This document shows, in pieces, positions 23,331 through 34,538 of a stretch of DNA of 64,000 nt (position 1 is its first letter; each line of letters starts with the position of its first letter). The position numbers and the translations under genes were made by a program. This DNA is from Gari tellinella. Lineage: Eukaryota > Mollusca > Bivalvia > Cardiida > Psammobiidae. Location: positions 21,232,001 through 21,296,000 of the forward strand of contig OV277863.1 of the NCBI GenBank assembly GCA_922989275.2, read 5' to 3'. Below the pieces are notes generated by a model. That model was given only the letters and a program-made list of their open reading frames with translations, did not search any database and was not told the origin of the DNA.

Positions 23331-23790
23331 AACTCCTCTTAACTGGTAACAAGGGCGTAGCGCCCATTACGCACAATACGCACGTGCGTATAAAAAATCT
23401 AAAAAAAAAAAACAAGAAAAAAATAAACTTGAATGTTGCTTTGCTCGGCATAAAAGAATACACTATGCATAGCGTCACTGAAAGCTACATGGAGACCGTC
23501 TCGTACTGGTTTAAACATAAAATGCTTTTGTCATCGAACATTTATTTATGTTTATTTATGTTGACGTCATAAATAAGAAAGTTTACAATAACATACAACT
23601 TAGTATTAGGTAAGTATAAAAGGTAGCTATACACTTACATTAATTGTTTATTAATTTTGTAGATATTATTGTCTATAGACGCATGTTTTGAGCAATATAC
23701 CGAATAACCGTCAATGTTAAAGCTAGTTGCCATACTTTTCTTTACTGTAATTGAATCGTGACCCACTATTCAATCATTTATTTTGTAGAT

Positions 23791-24040
23791 TACAGTGGAG
23801 AATCTGTTATTCTTTCCCGTTTAAACGCAAACGTACGCAAACGCAAAGCACTAAAACGTAGAAAAGAACAACTTTTGGACAATTCTGATAATTCTTGTTT
23901 ATCTTGGTGGCAAACAGTTTGGAGCCTGATCAGACGCCGGGTTACCCGGCGTCTGATCTGGCTCCAAACTGTTTGCACTGCAAATAATAGTTTTAGCGTA
24001 AACGCGTTTATTGGGAAAGAATAACAGATTCTCCACTGTA
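23791..24040 (-). mobile_element. Family A MITE, well preserved
   Basis: Ends CAGTGGAGAATCTGTTATTC and its exact complement, TA on both sides, hairpin at 23930-23965. Nearly identical to the copy at 11115-11364. Confidence 0.95.
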
Positions 24041-24171
24041 TCATTGTGCGTACTGTAGATCTCCTAGTAAAATCTATATCTATTCATTCATCGCCACCTG
24101 AAGGTGGCGATGTATTGGAATGTATCATGTACGAGGGGCAGCGAAAAGTTTCTACAACACTTGATCAGCTA

Positions 24172-24230
24172 CAATGACTGAGTTGAACCAAATGTGTGTA
24201 AATTCATTTGGTTCAACTCGGTCATTTTCC
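24172..24230. repeat. Hairpin with TGAGTTGAACCAAATG arms
   Basis: AATGACTGAGTTGAACCAAA and its complement separated by about 14 bases. A smaller hairpin CGCCACCTGAAGGTGGCG is at 24091-24108. 24270-24500 has two loosely similar direct repeats (TATTTGATGAAAGATTACCC-like). Confidence 0.75.
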
Positions 24231-24642
24231 TAAGAAAAATGGGTAGCAGAGAATAGTTTCTATTGAATATGCTACAGCAAAGCTATAGTATATTTGATGA
24301 AAGATTACCCCTTAAACAAAGTATCTATAGTGAGATATTAGTAGCACTCCAGGTGAATAGCTTGACTATTGCTGTGTACTGTCAAATCTATAGTACATTT
24401 GATAAAAGGCTACCCCTTGATTAGTAAAACTGGTAAACATGATATCTACAGTAAGATTGCCCTTGAATAATTAGTAGCACTCCATAAAGCTGCTCACTGT
24501 CTGATATACAGTTTCTGCATGTGGATCGCTGTTTTGGGCAAGAATGAGTTTCTGTATGGACAGTATAACAACGTTTTACTGTATAGCATCTGTTGATGTT
24601 AGGGAGCCGAGGCGTTTGAATGTTATAGCATGTACATGATAG

Positions 24643-24870
24643 TTAACCCCTTCACTTCATTACCCCAGGTGAACTTAAAGTTACAGGCAGCCTGGATAAT
24701 ACCCGGATGCCTAGAAAATCGGCGGCTGATCAGGATCCTAACGGCATGGCTGTCACCATTCATGTCGCTATGTATACACTCAATAGTCATATCTTCTAAA
24801 TTTAGGAAGCAGAAGCAGACAACACAATATGAGATAACATAAGATAACATCCTAGCAGTTAAACGGTTAA
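24643..24870. mobile_element. Degenerate B1 MITE with TTAA at both ends
   Basis: TTAACCCCTTCACTTCATTA and GCAGTTAAACGGTTAA. The hairpin has decayed to GCGGCTGATCAGGATCCT. 24871-26029 has no recognised feature apart from an ATATTATATAATATAAGAT palindrome near 25515. Confidence 0.6.
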
Positions 24871-26029
24871 TATCTGTTCAATTTGCCATGTGAATTAATA
24901 CGCATGGCTCCAGATAAGTAGAGTATGTCAAAATCTATATTTTTGTGTATGCAGAGTACACTGTGAAGTCATTACCCCTTAGAATAGCCATCTGAGAAGG
25001 AGACAATTCTTGTGAGTGATCATGTTGGAATCACCTTATCTAAATCCATGAACATTTTTAACTTTTCAGCCGCCGCATGTATTTACAAGTAGTTTACATC
25101 CAACTCGGATGCTTAATAACTCTGCTTCCGACCAGAATGAAACTGCCTGTCAAATGCCACCATCCAAAAGTTACAAACAAGAATTCAAGAAAAGTTTTAC
25201 ATTCTATTTTATAATGTATCATCATAAACCAGCTAAGATGATAAGTTGGGTCTTAATGATCCTATGAAAAGGAAAGTAAACGTTTAGTGTGCATGCTGAT
25301 ATCATGCATTTAGTATCTTCTGTTCATAAATATTTTGCTCTGCTATAAGCATCCTGTATGATGTTTAATGCAATAAAAGACAAAACAATCCATTTAAAAT
25401 CGAATTGTAAGAGACTATTAAAGGGCAGGATTAATTAGTCCCATCACATTGAAATAACAGTAGCATTTATCAGTTTTAGCAGGAACGTATTTTAGACGTT
25501 CCTGGTACAATCTTATATTATATAATATAAGATATGCCACTAAAACCAGGAAAGTATATCTAATATACATTTCTGGTTGTACTTAGTTTTAAAGGCTTAC
25601 GTTTCTACATTTTCCTTGTCATAACCGTTATCTAATTGTTACCATTCAAATGGTATCTCTATATTTTAAGACTGTGTTGTGATAAATAATATTAGTACAT
25701 TATTAATTGTAAGCTACTTAACAAAAATCGGAATCGGATTCTGCAGTTTGGTGTAAATAAAGTTGAGTTGAGTATGTGCGATGGCGTTTTAATCTCATTG
25801 ACACCATTCACTTCTTTGTACACAAATTTTGTGTCGATCCAGATGCTTGAATAAGTGTTTGTCTTGAATCAATTAGATCAGTGGCATGTCCGGGTCCACG
25901 TACTAGCAACAGGAAAACGCGAAAACATAGACCTGTATGCCTAATAATTGTAGTATGGCTACTGGCTACACGTACAGGCAGCCCGTAGGAACAGGGACAC
26001 GGGGGACATGCCCCAGACATGCCCTAGAT

Positions 26030-28175
26030 CTTTACATAGATTTCTGTAAGTATTTTACCTGTTTGGAAAGTTGGAACCCCCTCAGAACACAACAGAGACG
26101 CTCTGACAAAAAAATACCGGGGGAGCATACCCCGAATCCCACTACTGTAGTTATAGGAATGTGTACACTAATATGTGTTGGTAGAAATATGGGAAGGGTT
26201 TTAAGATTTAAGACTGGAAAACATCATGATGAACAAGATATTATCCTAGTTTGAATAATTTATGCTATTTTAAGTCGAATATTTACAAAGATTTATATCA
26301 GTAATATACATGTTTTGAACCGACCTCAGAACGCGCAAAAGACCATCTAGGGATAAAAAAAATCCGCCCGGGGGAGCCTGCTCCTAGGCCCCTCTAGTAA
26401 AAGTGTGTACACTAATCGTAGTGGATACGGTAGGGTAGAATAGGGGTTAGAGATTAATGATTGGAAGGCAACCTGTCAAAACATAAATATAACAAAATCC
26501 TAGATTAAATATCTTATGTCATTTTAAGTCGCTTTTTAGGGATGTTAATAATTGGTTATTTGACTAACTAGACACCGTTTAACTTTCCGAGCGCTAAACC
26601 AGTTAACCGTTCAAGGATCGTTTTACTTCACAGCCAACCAAAGTTGTAAGCCGGAGTAACGGAGTACAATGCTCCCATAGAAAAGTGACCCCGAATCTTT
26701 TGTTTTTAATTTACCCCCCGGTCATAGTATTTTGGTTATCCGGTCATAAAATTACGACCCCGGCACACGAAGGAAACTGATCCCTTACGAAAAATCATAA
26801 CCCCTATAGAATAGCGACCTCATGTGGTAAAATACCATGTAGTTAAACGATATAAATATGCTTTAATAATGATATATGCTGGGTACATGTATAACATACA
26901 TCATAACTAACAAGCTTGCTCTCTTATATTGAGCCTAGAATTATAAATAATTAGTTTTCATTGAAATACATAACAACACAGCTCTAATTTTCTCATAAAA
27001 AGGACACTATTTATTTAATATATCTCACTGATTTCGATCTATGATATATTGTAAAAATGTATTTAGCAATAAAATATTAGTATATGCAATTATTAATTCG
27101 GGAGTATATAAAATGACCTTACGTTTGTTAATATACAGATGCTAATCTTAGCATTGACATTTATTATAACTTAAAAACATATGAAAAATGTTTTGTAAGA
27201 TGTAAATTCTCTCTTAATGCCTTTCGATAATTGACAAAATAAATTCAAAGGTCTAAATCTACAGTTGAAACAAAAGTGCTGACGGCGTTTTTAAAGCATG
27301 CAATGTGGCTATGCATGGGGTCTGAACTTATTGATACACAGTTTTCAGTTTTCAAGACACGTATAAAACGTGCATGTACGTCATCATCTTTAAATGAACA
27401 TTTGATGTTTAGCAAAAATATAAATCAATAAACTTCAAACACGATGCCAACTATCAAACTCCTTTTAATGCAGGTCTTATAAATCAGATCAATGTACTTG
27501 AATAAAATTACGCAATCCTTTCATTTGTCATATAAAAGGATTACGTTATCTGCATACTACTGAACATGAATTGAAGCTTTACTAAATACATGTTTTTGCA
27601 ACATGTATAGTGATGGGTTTTAGTCTGATATAGATGCTAGATCTACATGTATTTTTAAAACTATCACGGCTCATAATGGTACCCCTGTTTACAGCCATGG
27701 CGAGTATAATTTTCAATAAGTGTTGCCAGTATGTGCAAGATCGTTAAAGGATTTGCAAAAAAAAAACAGAAAAAAACTATCTGTAATGATGTGACTGTTT
27801 ATTGAATTCCCTTGTTTAATGTCACCGATACTCTCGGGCTATCTCCTTCAGACCTAAACAAATTAACGCCGCCTGTGTGACAGCGAATATCTTTTGAAAC
27901 GTAGAAACATGAATGCAAATTCTGTTGTCTGGTTCAGAACTTTAATATTTTAATACATTTTTACGATTTTAAACCAACTACCGATTTACTAACCGATTAT
28001 CGGACATTCTAACGGTTAACCGATTACCCGTTGACATCCCTCCTTTTTTTACATAGATTTAAGTCTGTATTATACCTGTTCGGAATGCGAGAACGCGCTC
28101 AGAACGCACCGAGAACATCTAGGCATAAAAAAATCCTGGACAGAATGTTCCGGTCCCTTCAAGTAGGAGTGTACA
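26030..28175. repeat. Three tandem units of about 240 bp, the third split by an insertion
   Basis: Units near 26030-26262, 26270-26520 and 26524-26537 plus 28042-28175 share TTTACATAGATTT, TACCTGTT.GGAA, CTCAGAACGC, CATCTAGG.ATAAAAAAAT and GTGTACAC blocks at moderate similarity. The parent element is unknown. Confidence 0.6.
26538..28041. mobile_element. hAT-like non-autonomous insertion, 1.5 kb
   Basis: Starts AGGGATGTTAATAATTGGTT and ends AACCGATTACCCGTTGACAT-CCCT. The inverted ends (AGGGATGT.AA) and GGTTAACCG-type subterminal motifs resemble hAT elements. The flanks share a (C)CTTTTT run that could be part of an 8-bp target duplication. No transposase frame is seen. Confidence 0.55.
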
Positions 28176-28608
28176 CAGTTTGACTTGCGACAAATACGCC
28201 ACATTAACGATGACGACGTACTAGTCGACCTAGCCCAGAAACTTCAACATGTGAAGCTCCCTAAACAAAACCTGCAGACAATCCTGATTCTGCTACATAA
28301 AGTCACCCACTACTTAAAGGCGTAAGTCTGTAATACATATCAGTTATATATATCAATCTTCTGCATCTGCAAATGTTCCTGAAGCAAGTCAGACTTCTCT
28401 TGGAGCAAGTCCAAGTTCTCTTGGACCACTCTTCTTAGGTATAGAGACTAGACAACAAAGGCAGAATACAATGCCATTAAGGCCTTTCGCTACCGGAAGT
28501 CGGTCTTGCGGGCGAGCGGATATGCGTCTGGACGACACAGACTTTTTTCGTACGTATTTATACTAGAAAATTTATATAAAGGAAATGTTGATACCAATTA
28601 GTATAATC

Positions 28609-28692
28609 CTTCATAGCGCAGTTAGTATAGTGGTTGACTATAGTGGTTGACTAGCAATCCAAAGGTCATAGGTTCGAGACCCAACCGATCCA
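28609..28692 (+). repeat. tRNA-like sequence (tRNA-Ala-like pseudogene or SINE head)
   Basis: A-box-like TAGCGCAGTTAGTATAGTGG and a B box GGTTCGAGACC, with TGACTAGCAATCCA resembling an AGC anticodon arm. A 13-bp tandem duplication (TATAGTGGTTGAC twice) disrupts the D arm, and the 5' end does not pair with the 3' end. Not a functional tRNA. 28693-29870 contains no supported gene; a GGTTTAGAGGGGTTTCACTG element end is at 29790-29812. Confidence 0.5.
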
Positions 28693-29870
28693 AATATTTT
28701 TTTTAAGTGTCCGATTTATTGACTTGTCAATCCATAACGCAGTAATCAAGAGACATGTTATGTTTAGTCTTCGTTGATTAGTACTAGTGATGTTTACGGT
28801 CCAAGTATATGTCCACTTACCTGTACGTTTTAGTTTAATGACTTACAAGTCAATTAAATCGGTATACATGTAAACGATTTGATCGAACTATAAAGCCACA
28901 CCTTGAAGCTTATCAATACGCTAACCTTTTCAAGATCGATATTGCCCATTATAATTATGTTCAAACAATATAATAAACCTTGTATGCAAGTCCATGAATA
29001 AATAATAATGCATTTTAATGACAAAGTTTTAATTCTAAGGTAGGTAACTGTATCTAAACAACAAATATCCCACATTTTAATAAGAAAATATGTTATTACA
29101 ACAAATCCTGACTGTAATATTTTCTAATTTTTTCAGACTGACTAGTTCATCAACCATATATTTGAATAAAATGAAAACAAATATACATTGAATGAGTCAG
29201 TTTTTTGTAATTCAATTTTTTAGCATTTTGCAAAATTTAAATAGCTGATAACATCTTTCTGAACACCTTTATTCAAAATGTTTTTAGCTTTTCTTGTAAT
29301 GAATGTTGTGGACTACGTATTGGGCGAGAATTATAGTCATTAGCTTTATTCATTTTTAAGAAAAATAAAATCATCAACATTCTAGGTTTTTGGTCAGAAA
29401 AAAGACCTTAAAGACAAACCACACGATGAATTTTGCCTATATTTACACACATTGTTTCTTAGGCTATTATCATTCTTCATGAAAAGTTTCATAACAATCG
29501 TATGGAAACTACGCGCATATGCGAAGTACCTTAAATTGAAAACAATAAGTGGAAATCAAGCGCATGAAAATCTGCCTAAACCATGTCAGAAACCACCATT
29601 TCACATCTTTATTTACAAAATTTTCCGGGGGAGGCCCCCGTTTCCCACAATCACAAGGGTGTAACCTCCCTCCCGCACCTTCTCTCCTTGCTCGGCACTC
29701 CGCGCCGAATCGTGCGTATTTTTTTTGACAGTCTGGCTACGCCTATGGGTAACCCCTCTAAACCAGAAATTTATGTTGTCCCCACACGTCCGGTTTAGAG
29801 GGGTTTCACTGTAGTGGAATCAGACGCTATCATTTTCCGTTTGAACGAAATTAAACACGAGAGCAGATTA

Positions 29871-30600
29871 CTACGGAAGCCCATTGGGGCCCTTTTGAGA
29901 TAGAAGTTAGAAGGCATTCATTCGAACATTAGCTCTAACTCCTAAGTTCGAATTGTTGCCGGAATATCTAAGATCTAAGACCTTAGTTCTAAGTAATAAT
30001 TTCTAAGTTTGAATTTTGCCGAAATTGTTGCCGGAACATCTAAGATCTAAGACCTAAGTTCTAACTTCTAAGTTCGAATTGTTGCCGAAATTGTTGCCGA
30101 AATTGTTGCCGGAACATCTAAGATCTAAGTTCTAAGTTCTAAGTTCTAACATCTAAGTTCGAATTGATGCCGGAAATATCTAAGATCTAAGTTCTAAGTT
30201 CTAACACCTAAGTTCTAACTTCTAAGTTCGAATTATTCGAACTTAGAACTTAGATGTTAGAACTTAGAACTTAGATGTTAGAACTTAGAACTTAGATGGT
30301 CCCGGAACCAATTCGAACTTAGAAGTTAAAAGTTAGAACTTAGATCTTAGATCTTAGATGTTCCGGCAACAATTCCGGCAACAATTCGAACTTAGGAGTT
30401 ATAACTTAGAACTTAGATCTTAGCTTTTAGATGTTCTGGCAACAATTTCGGCAACAATTCGAACTTATGAGTTAAACCTTAGATATAAGATATTAGATCT
30501 TAGATGTTCCGGCAACATTTCGAACTTAGGAATTAGAACTTAAGTTCGAATTAATGCCATCTAACTTCTATCTCAAAAGGGCCTCGATGGGCTTCCGTAG
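29871..30600. mobile_element. 730-bp foldback element built of TCTAAGTT-type repeats
   Basis: Ends CTACGGAAGCCCATTGGGGC and the complement CTACGGAAGCCCATCGAGGC, both continuing into CCTTTTGAGATAGAAGTTAGA. The whole interior is inverted around about 30234. Each arm is a run of short repeats (AAGTTCTAA, TCTAAGATC, TTCGAATTGTTGCCGGAA). Flanks GATTA / ATTAC suggest an ATTA target duplication. 30601-31336 has no recognised feature. Confidence 0.92.
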
Positions 30601-31336
30601 ATTACATACAAAATGGAACGGCGATCGTTAGGCAGAATAGTGGACATCACTAGATTATCGATAAAATGCTCTACGATAGCGTGAGAGTCCGTCAATGTTC
30701 GGCTCTTATCGATCGGTATTTACGGAAACTCCCGACGACTTTTTGAACATGTGAATTTTATTTTCAATTTGAAAAAGGACCAAATTAACATTAACTTACA
30801 ATTCTTAAATTTATATCAAAAGAAAGAACAAATATTCAATTATACGAGCCCGTTTGCACAGAATTGATATCCATTTGTATAAATGCACAAGGTCGTGTTA
30901 TATTATCCGTGTCGAGGCTTATTTTCAGCATTTTACTCTTTGTTTAATGTGATTTAGAGGTGTCTTTTTAAACTTAAAAAAGGACCAAAATCTTATTAAA
31001 ATATTTTTTCAGAACAATTCCATCATAAAGGAAAATGTTTAAGCTAACACAGGCCGTTTGCACAGGAACGATATCTGTCCAGAAAAAAAAGTAATTACAA
31101 GTTATGTAAAAATGCCCTTGTTATTTTAATGCTCGTAAATGAGAGCAAGTGGGCCACCTGCGTGTCAACTATTCTGCGTAACGGTTTAGAAACTATGTAG
31201 GATTTATTTTTTATCTGTGTTGCATACATTTTCTAGCTTTATCGGACGCTGAGTTACTCTTACTTGAACCTCGTTGCAATGAATGCAATGAATATAATTG
31301 TTTCAATACAAACAAATGGTAATATATTAGAATAGG

Positions 31337-31586
31337 TACAGTGGAGAATGTGTTATTCTTTCCCAATAAACGCGTTTACGCTAAAACTATTATTTACGAT
31401 ACAAACAGTTTGGAGCCAGATCAGACGCCGGGTAAACCGGCGTCTGATCAAGCTCCAAACTGTTTGCCACCAAGATAAACATGAATTATCAGAATTGTCT
31501 AAAAATTGTTCTTTTCTACGTTTTAGTGCTTTGCGTTTGCGTACGTTTGCGTTTAAACGGGAAAGAATAACAGATTCTCCACTGTA
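31337..31586 (+). mobile_element. Family A MITE, left boundary of the 2.96-kb duplication
   Basis: TA-flanked element with inverted ends CAGTGGAGAATGTG.. / ..GATTCTCCACTG and an internal hairpin. Diagnostic bases: GTGTTATTC, GGTAAACC, GATAAACATG, CTAAAAATTG, TTCTACGTTTTAGTG. Confidence 0.95.
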
Positions 31587-31993
31587 CTACCCCACTATAT
31601 ATAGACTTGCTTTCCACTTGTGCCTATAGTAATATGATAAGGGTCAAAACTGTTGGCAGTCCAGTTTAAGATAAATAGTCAAAAGTGTACACTGTCTACA
31701 ATGCAGATACATGTAGTATAGTACTCTCTTAATGTGTAGTAGACTTTAGCTTAATGCATAAGATTTCTGGTTTACTTTAAGCCTGTATTACATGTAAGCA
31801 GTTCCCTGTGCAAAAGAATAAAACATAATCACCTTATGCATGGCCACTAAACATTTGTCTGACTGTTGTTAATTAACCTGTCGGTAATAAGGGAGATATG
31901 CATCAAAGAGGCAGTGCTTCATATTTTATTGATGTATGTACGGTTATCTTCCCCTATGATGCTCATATACAGAGTCTGTAATAATTCATATAT

Positions 31994-32105
31994 ACTGTAA
32001 AAAACCTCTATTACGACCACTTAAATAAGGTTAATGGATTGTATGGAAGACGGGTGATAGTTTCTCTTAAAGAGGTATTCTGTTTTACTTTCACCTTGCT
32101 TAAGA
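31994..32105. mobile_element. Partial family C MITE in duplication unit (copy 2 near 34946-35057)
   Basis: ACTGTAAAAAACCTCTATTA then CGACCACTTAAATAAGG, and TTCTGTTTTACTTTCACCTTG. The right end is missing. Confidence 0.65.
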
Positions 32106-32306
32106 TAAAACATATTTGTTTCCAGAAATACACATTGTTACAAGTACATACATATGCATGCAGTATAGGGACACTTTTAAGATTGAAACGAAAGAGTAAT
32201 CTTATTGAATTTCTCACCTTGTAGCCACCTGCTTTTATATTTAATATCAAATGACTAGCATAATTTTATGTTCATAAAAGAGCACGAGTTTGCGTCTCGT
32301 TTGTGT

Positions 32307-32556
32307 TATACCCATTAGTCCATAAATACGCCTTTTTACGCCTTTAATTTATTCCTCCTCTTAAGGAAAAATTGTCAATTTATTCAGTCATGGTTAAGTA
32401 TTATAAGATTTTTTCCATATTCTAGCAGATTAAAGCTTAAAGTAGGCTGAAAGTAAAGCAGAATGTGCTTTCAGGCACATTCTGTTTTACTTTCAACCTA
32501 CTTTAAGTGGTTACCCGTTTTCAAAACTAGAAACAGGCTATGGGGTAATGGTTTAA
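32307..32556. mobile_element. Family B3 MITE in duplication unit, copy 1 (copy 2 at 35259-35508)
   Basis: TTATACCCATTAGTCC start, GGGTAATGGTTTAA end, hairpin GAAAGTAAAGCAGAATGTGC around TTTCAG. Followed by a G-run whose length differs between the two copies. Confidence 0.85.
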
Positions 32557-33617
32557 AGCGGGGGGGGGATTAATGTTGCCAATAATACACTGTCCTTACG
32601 ATGTAAAACACACATTAATTGTTTTAACAATTCATTGATTTAACGTGAATGTGACACTGTTTTTTCTCTCGGAAACACCGTTTAACCATTAACAGGCTGT
32701 CCAATTGTCGTCTACAAAGTGTGCTGTCTGCAACAATACTCAAACTTGATTTATCTGCAGTTTTCTTTCAGAAAAATATATTAAGTGTGTCAAACAAGTT
32801 GAATCAAGATGAGACAACGAGTTACTAGGCGTCATATCTTAGTAAAAGGTAATCACAAATAAACTCGTAGCATGCAGACAGTTAAAACAACAACTGTCAA
32901 GCGCCACTTCCTAGTGACAAAAACGGTTTGAAATGAACCCGACATCGTTAATTTATTGGACCCTAGAGACGAGTATATTCGTCCGAAACAAACAGTGTAC
33001 CTTTAAAAGAGTTCATTTATATTATATTTACATTCACTCTGTAATGTCTTTATGTAATCCTATTAAAAATCTGCAGGTCATCCCTCGATGAACCTACACT
33101 TCGAATCTGGTTTTAGCCAGTTCGGATTTCGCCCGTGATATTCGTGGACTTCTTCAAATACACTACATCGGGCACTTAACACTAAGCTCCCATTGGTCGA
33201 CGGTCATATGACACTAGCGGAGTGATACAGACCCATAGGTCGTTGCCATCGCGTTGCTATGTGTGTAAATGGGATAAGAAAACAACCGCGACCTGTATTT
33301 TTAGAATGTGCTTTGGCAATAGATATTCAAGTTGCACTGTTATTTGTTTGCCTTGTAAGTCTTTTCCATTCACAGAGAGAAAGTTTACTGGAAAAAATCC
33401 TGAATTTTTAATACAGTTACAGTACATGTAGTTGGGACTACTTTCTCACCATATTTAGAAACTGGAATGGCTATTACATCGACATTACATCTACCAAACC
33501 TCGTTGACCGGTATATGATTAATTCTTATACAGAAAAACAAAGCTGGCCAATAAACACATTAAATTGACAAGACAGAAAATATAAATATAAGGAATAAAC
33601 AACATCTCTTTGCCGCT

Positions 33618-33725
33618 CATGACGGTATGACTACATTAGCTTCGGGGGGTAAATTTAACGAAAAGGCCCTTCGGGCGTTTACGTAATTTACCCCCTGCGA
33701 AGCTAATGTAGTCATACCGTCATGA
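33618..33725. repeat. About 107-bp imperfect hairpin inside duplicated unit U (copy 1)
   Basis: Arms TCATGACGGTATGACTACAT / its complement, continuing through TTAGCTTCG and TTACCCCC with a GGCCCTTCGGGC loop region. The second copy is at 36579-36686. No terminal repeat family was recognised around it. Confidence 0.85.
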
Positions 33726-34288
33726 ACGTCAAAAATATGTTGTTTATTCCTATAATGCACAACCTGTAGACCTAGATCTATTGAATCCTGCACGTTGTGT
33801 GCATTGTTTGTCATGTGGCATAATATTGTACAAAGCAACTCTTAATCGTAAGAAATGGGCTAGATAAAAATCGTTAACAGGAAGTATCCATTTGAAGTTT
33901 AAGGGGTGATTAATCCATTTAAAAACTGAATAAATGTGTTTTGTTCAATTTGTCGCCTGCTGAAGTTCGTATATAGAGTCAGTTTATATGAATTTTACCA
34001 GTGTACATACTTTTGCCAACAATACAGACCCAAATCATTTCCATCTTAAGACATGTGTGTGCCTCGCATCTGATCAGGCTCCGAACTATTTGCCACTCAG
34101 ATTAAAACCAAGTGTTATACATTTCTAAATACTGACATTTTCTACATTTTATTGCCATGTGTTTGCGTTTCGTTTGCGTTTAAACGGGAAGGAATAACGC
34201 ATTCGCCACTGTATGTGTATAGAATAAAACCGTTACATGACATGTTGTACTCACATTGATTTCCTGCATACGATATTGTTGAAACACG

Positions 34289-34538
34289 TACAGTGGAGAA
34301 TGTGTAATTCTTTCCCAATAAACGCGTTTACGCTAAAACTATTATTTACGATACAAACAGTTTGGAGCCAGATCAGACGCCGGGTAACCCGGCGTCTGAT
34401 CAAGCTCCAAACTGTTTGCCACCAAGATAATCATGAATTATCAGAATTGTCTAAAAGTTGTTCTTTTCTACGTTTTAGTGCTTTGCGTTTGCGTACGTTT
34501 GCGTTTAAACGGGAAAGAATAACAGATTCTCCACTGTA
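34289..34538 (+). mobile_element. Family A MITE, chimeric middle copy
   Basis: Its left part matches the right-hand MITE (GTGTAATTC, GGTAACCC, GATAATCATG, CTAAAAGTTG). Its right part and flank match the left-hand MITE (TTCTACGTTTTAGTG, then TACTACCCC). The switch lies between 34457 and 34470. Confidence 0.93.

Noticed and set aside
24283..24500. Short regularly spaced repeats resembling a CRISPR-like layout
   Set aside because: Only two loosely similar units in eukaryotic DNA with no conserved repeat/spacer pattern.
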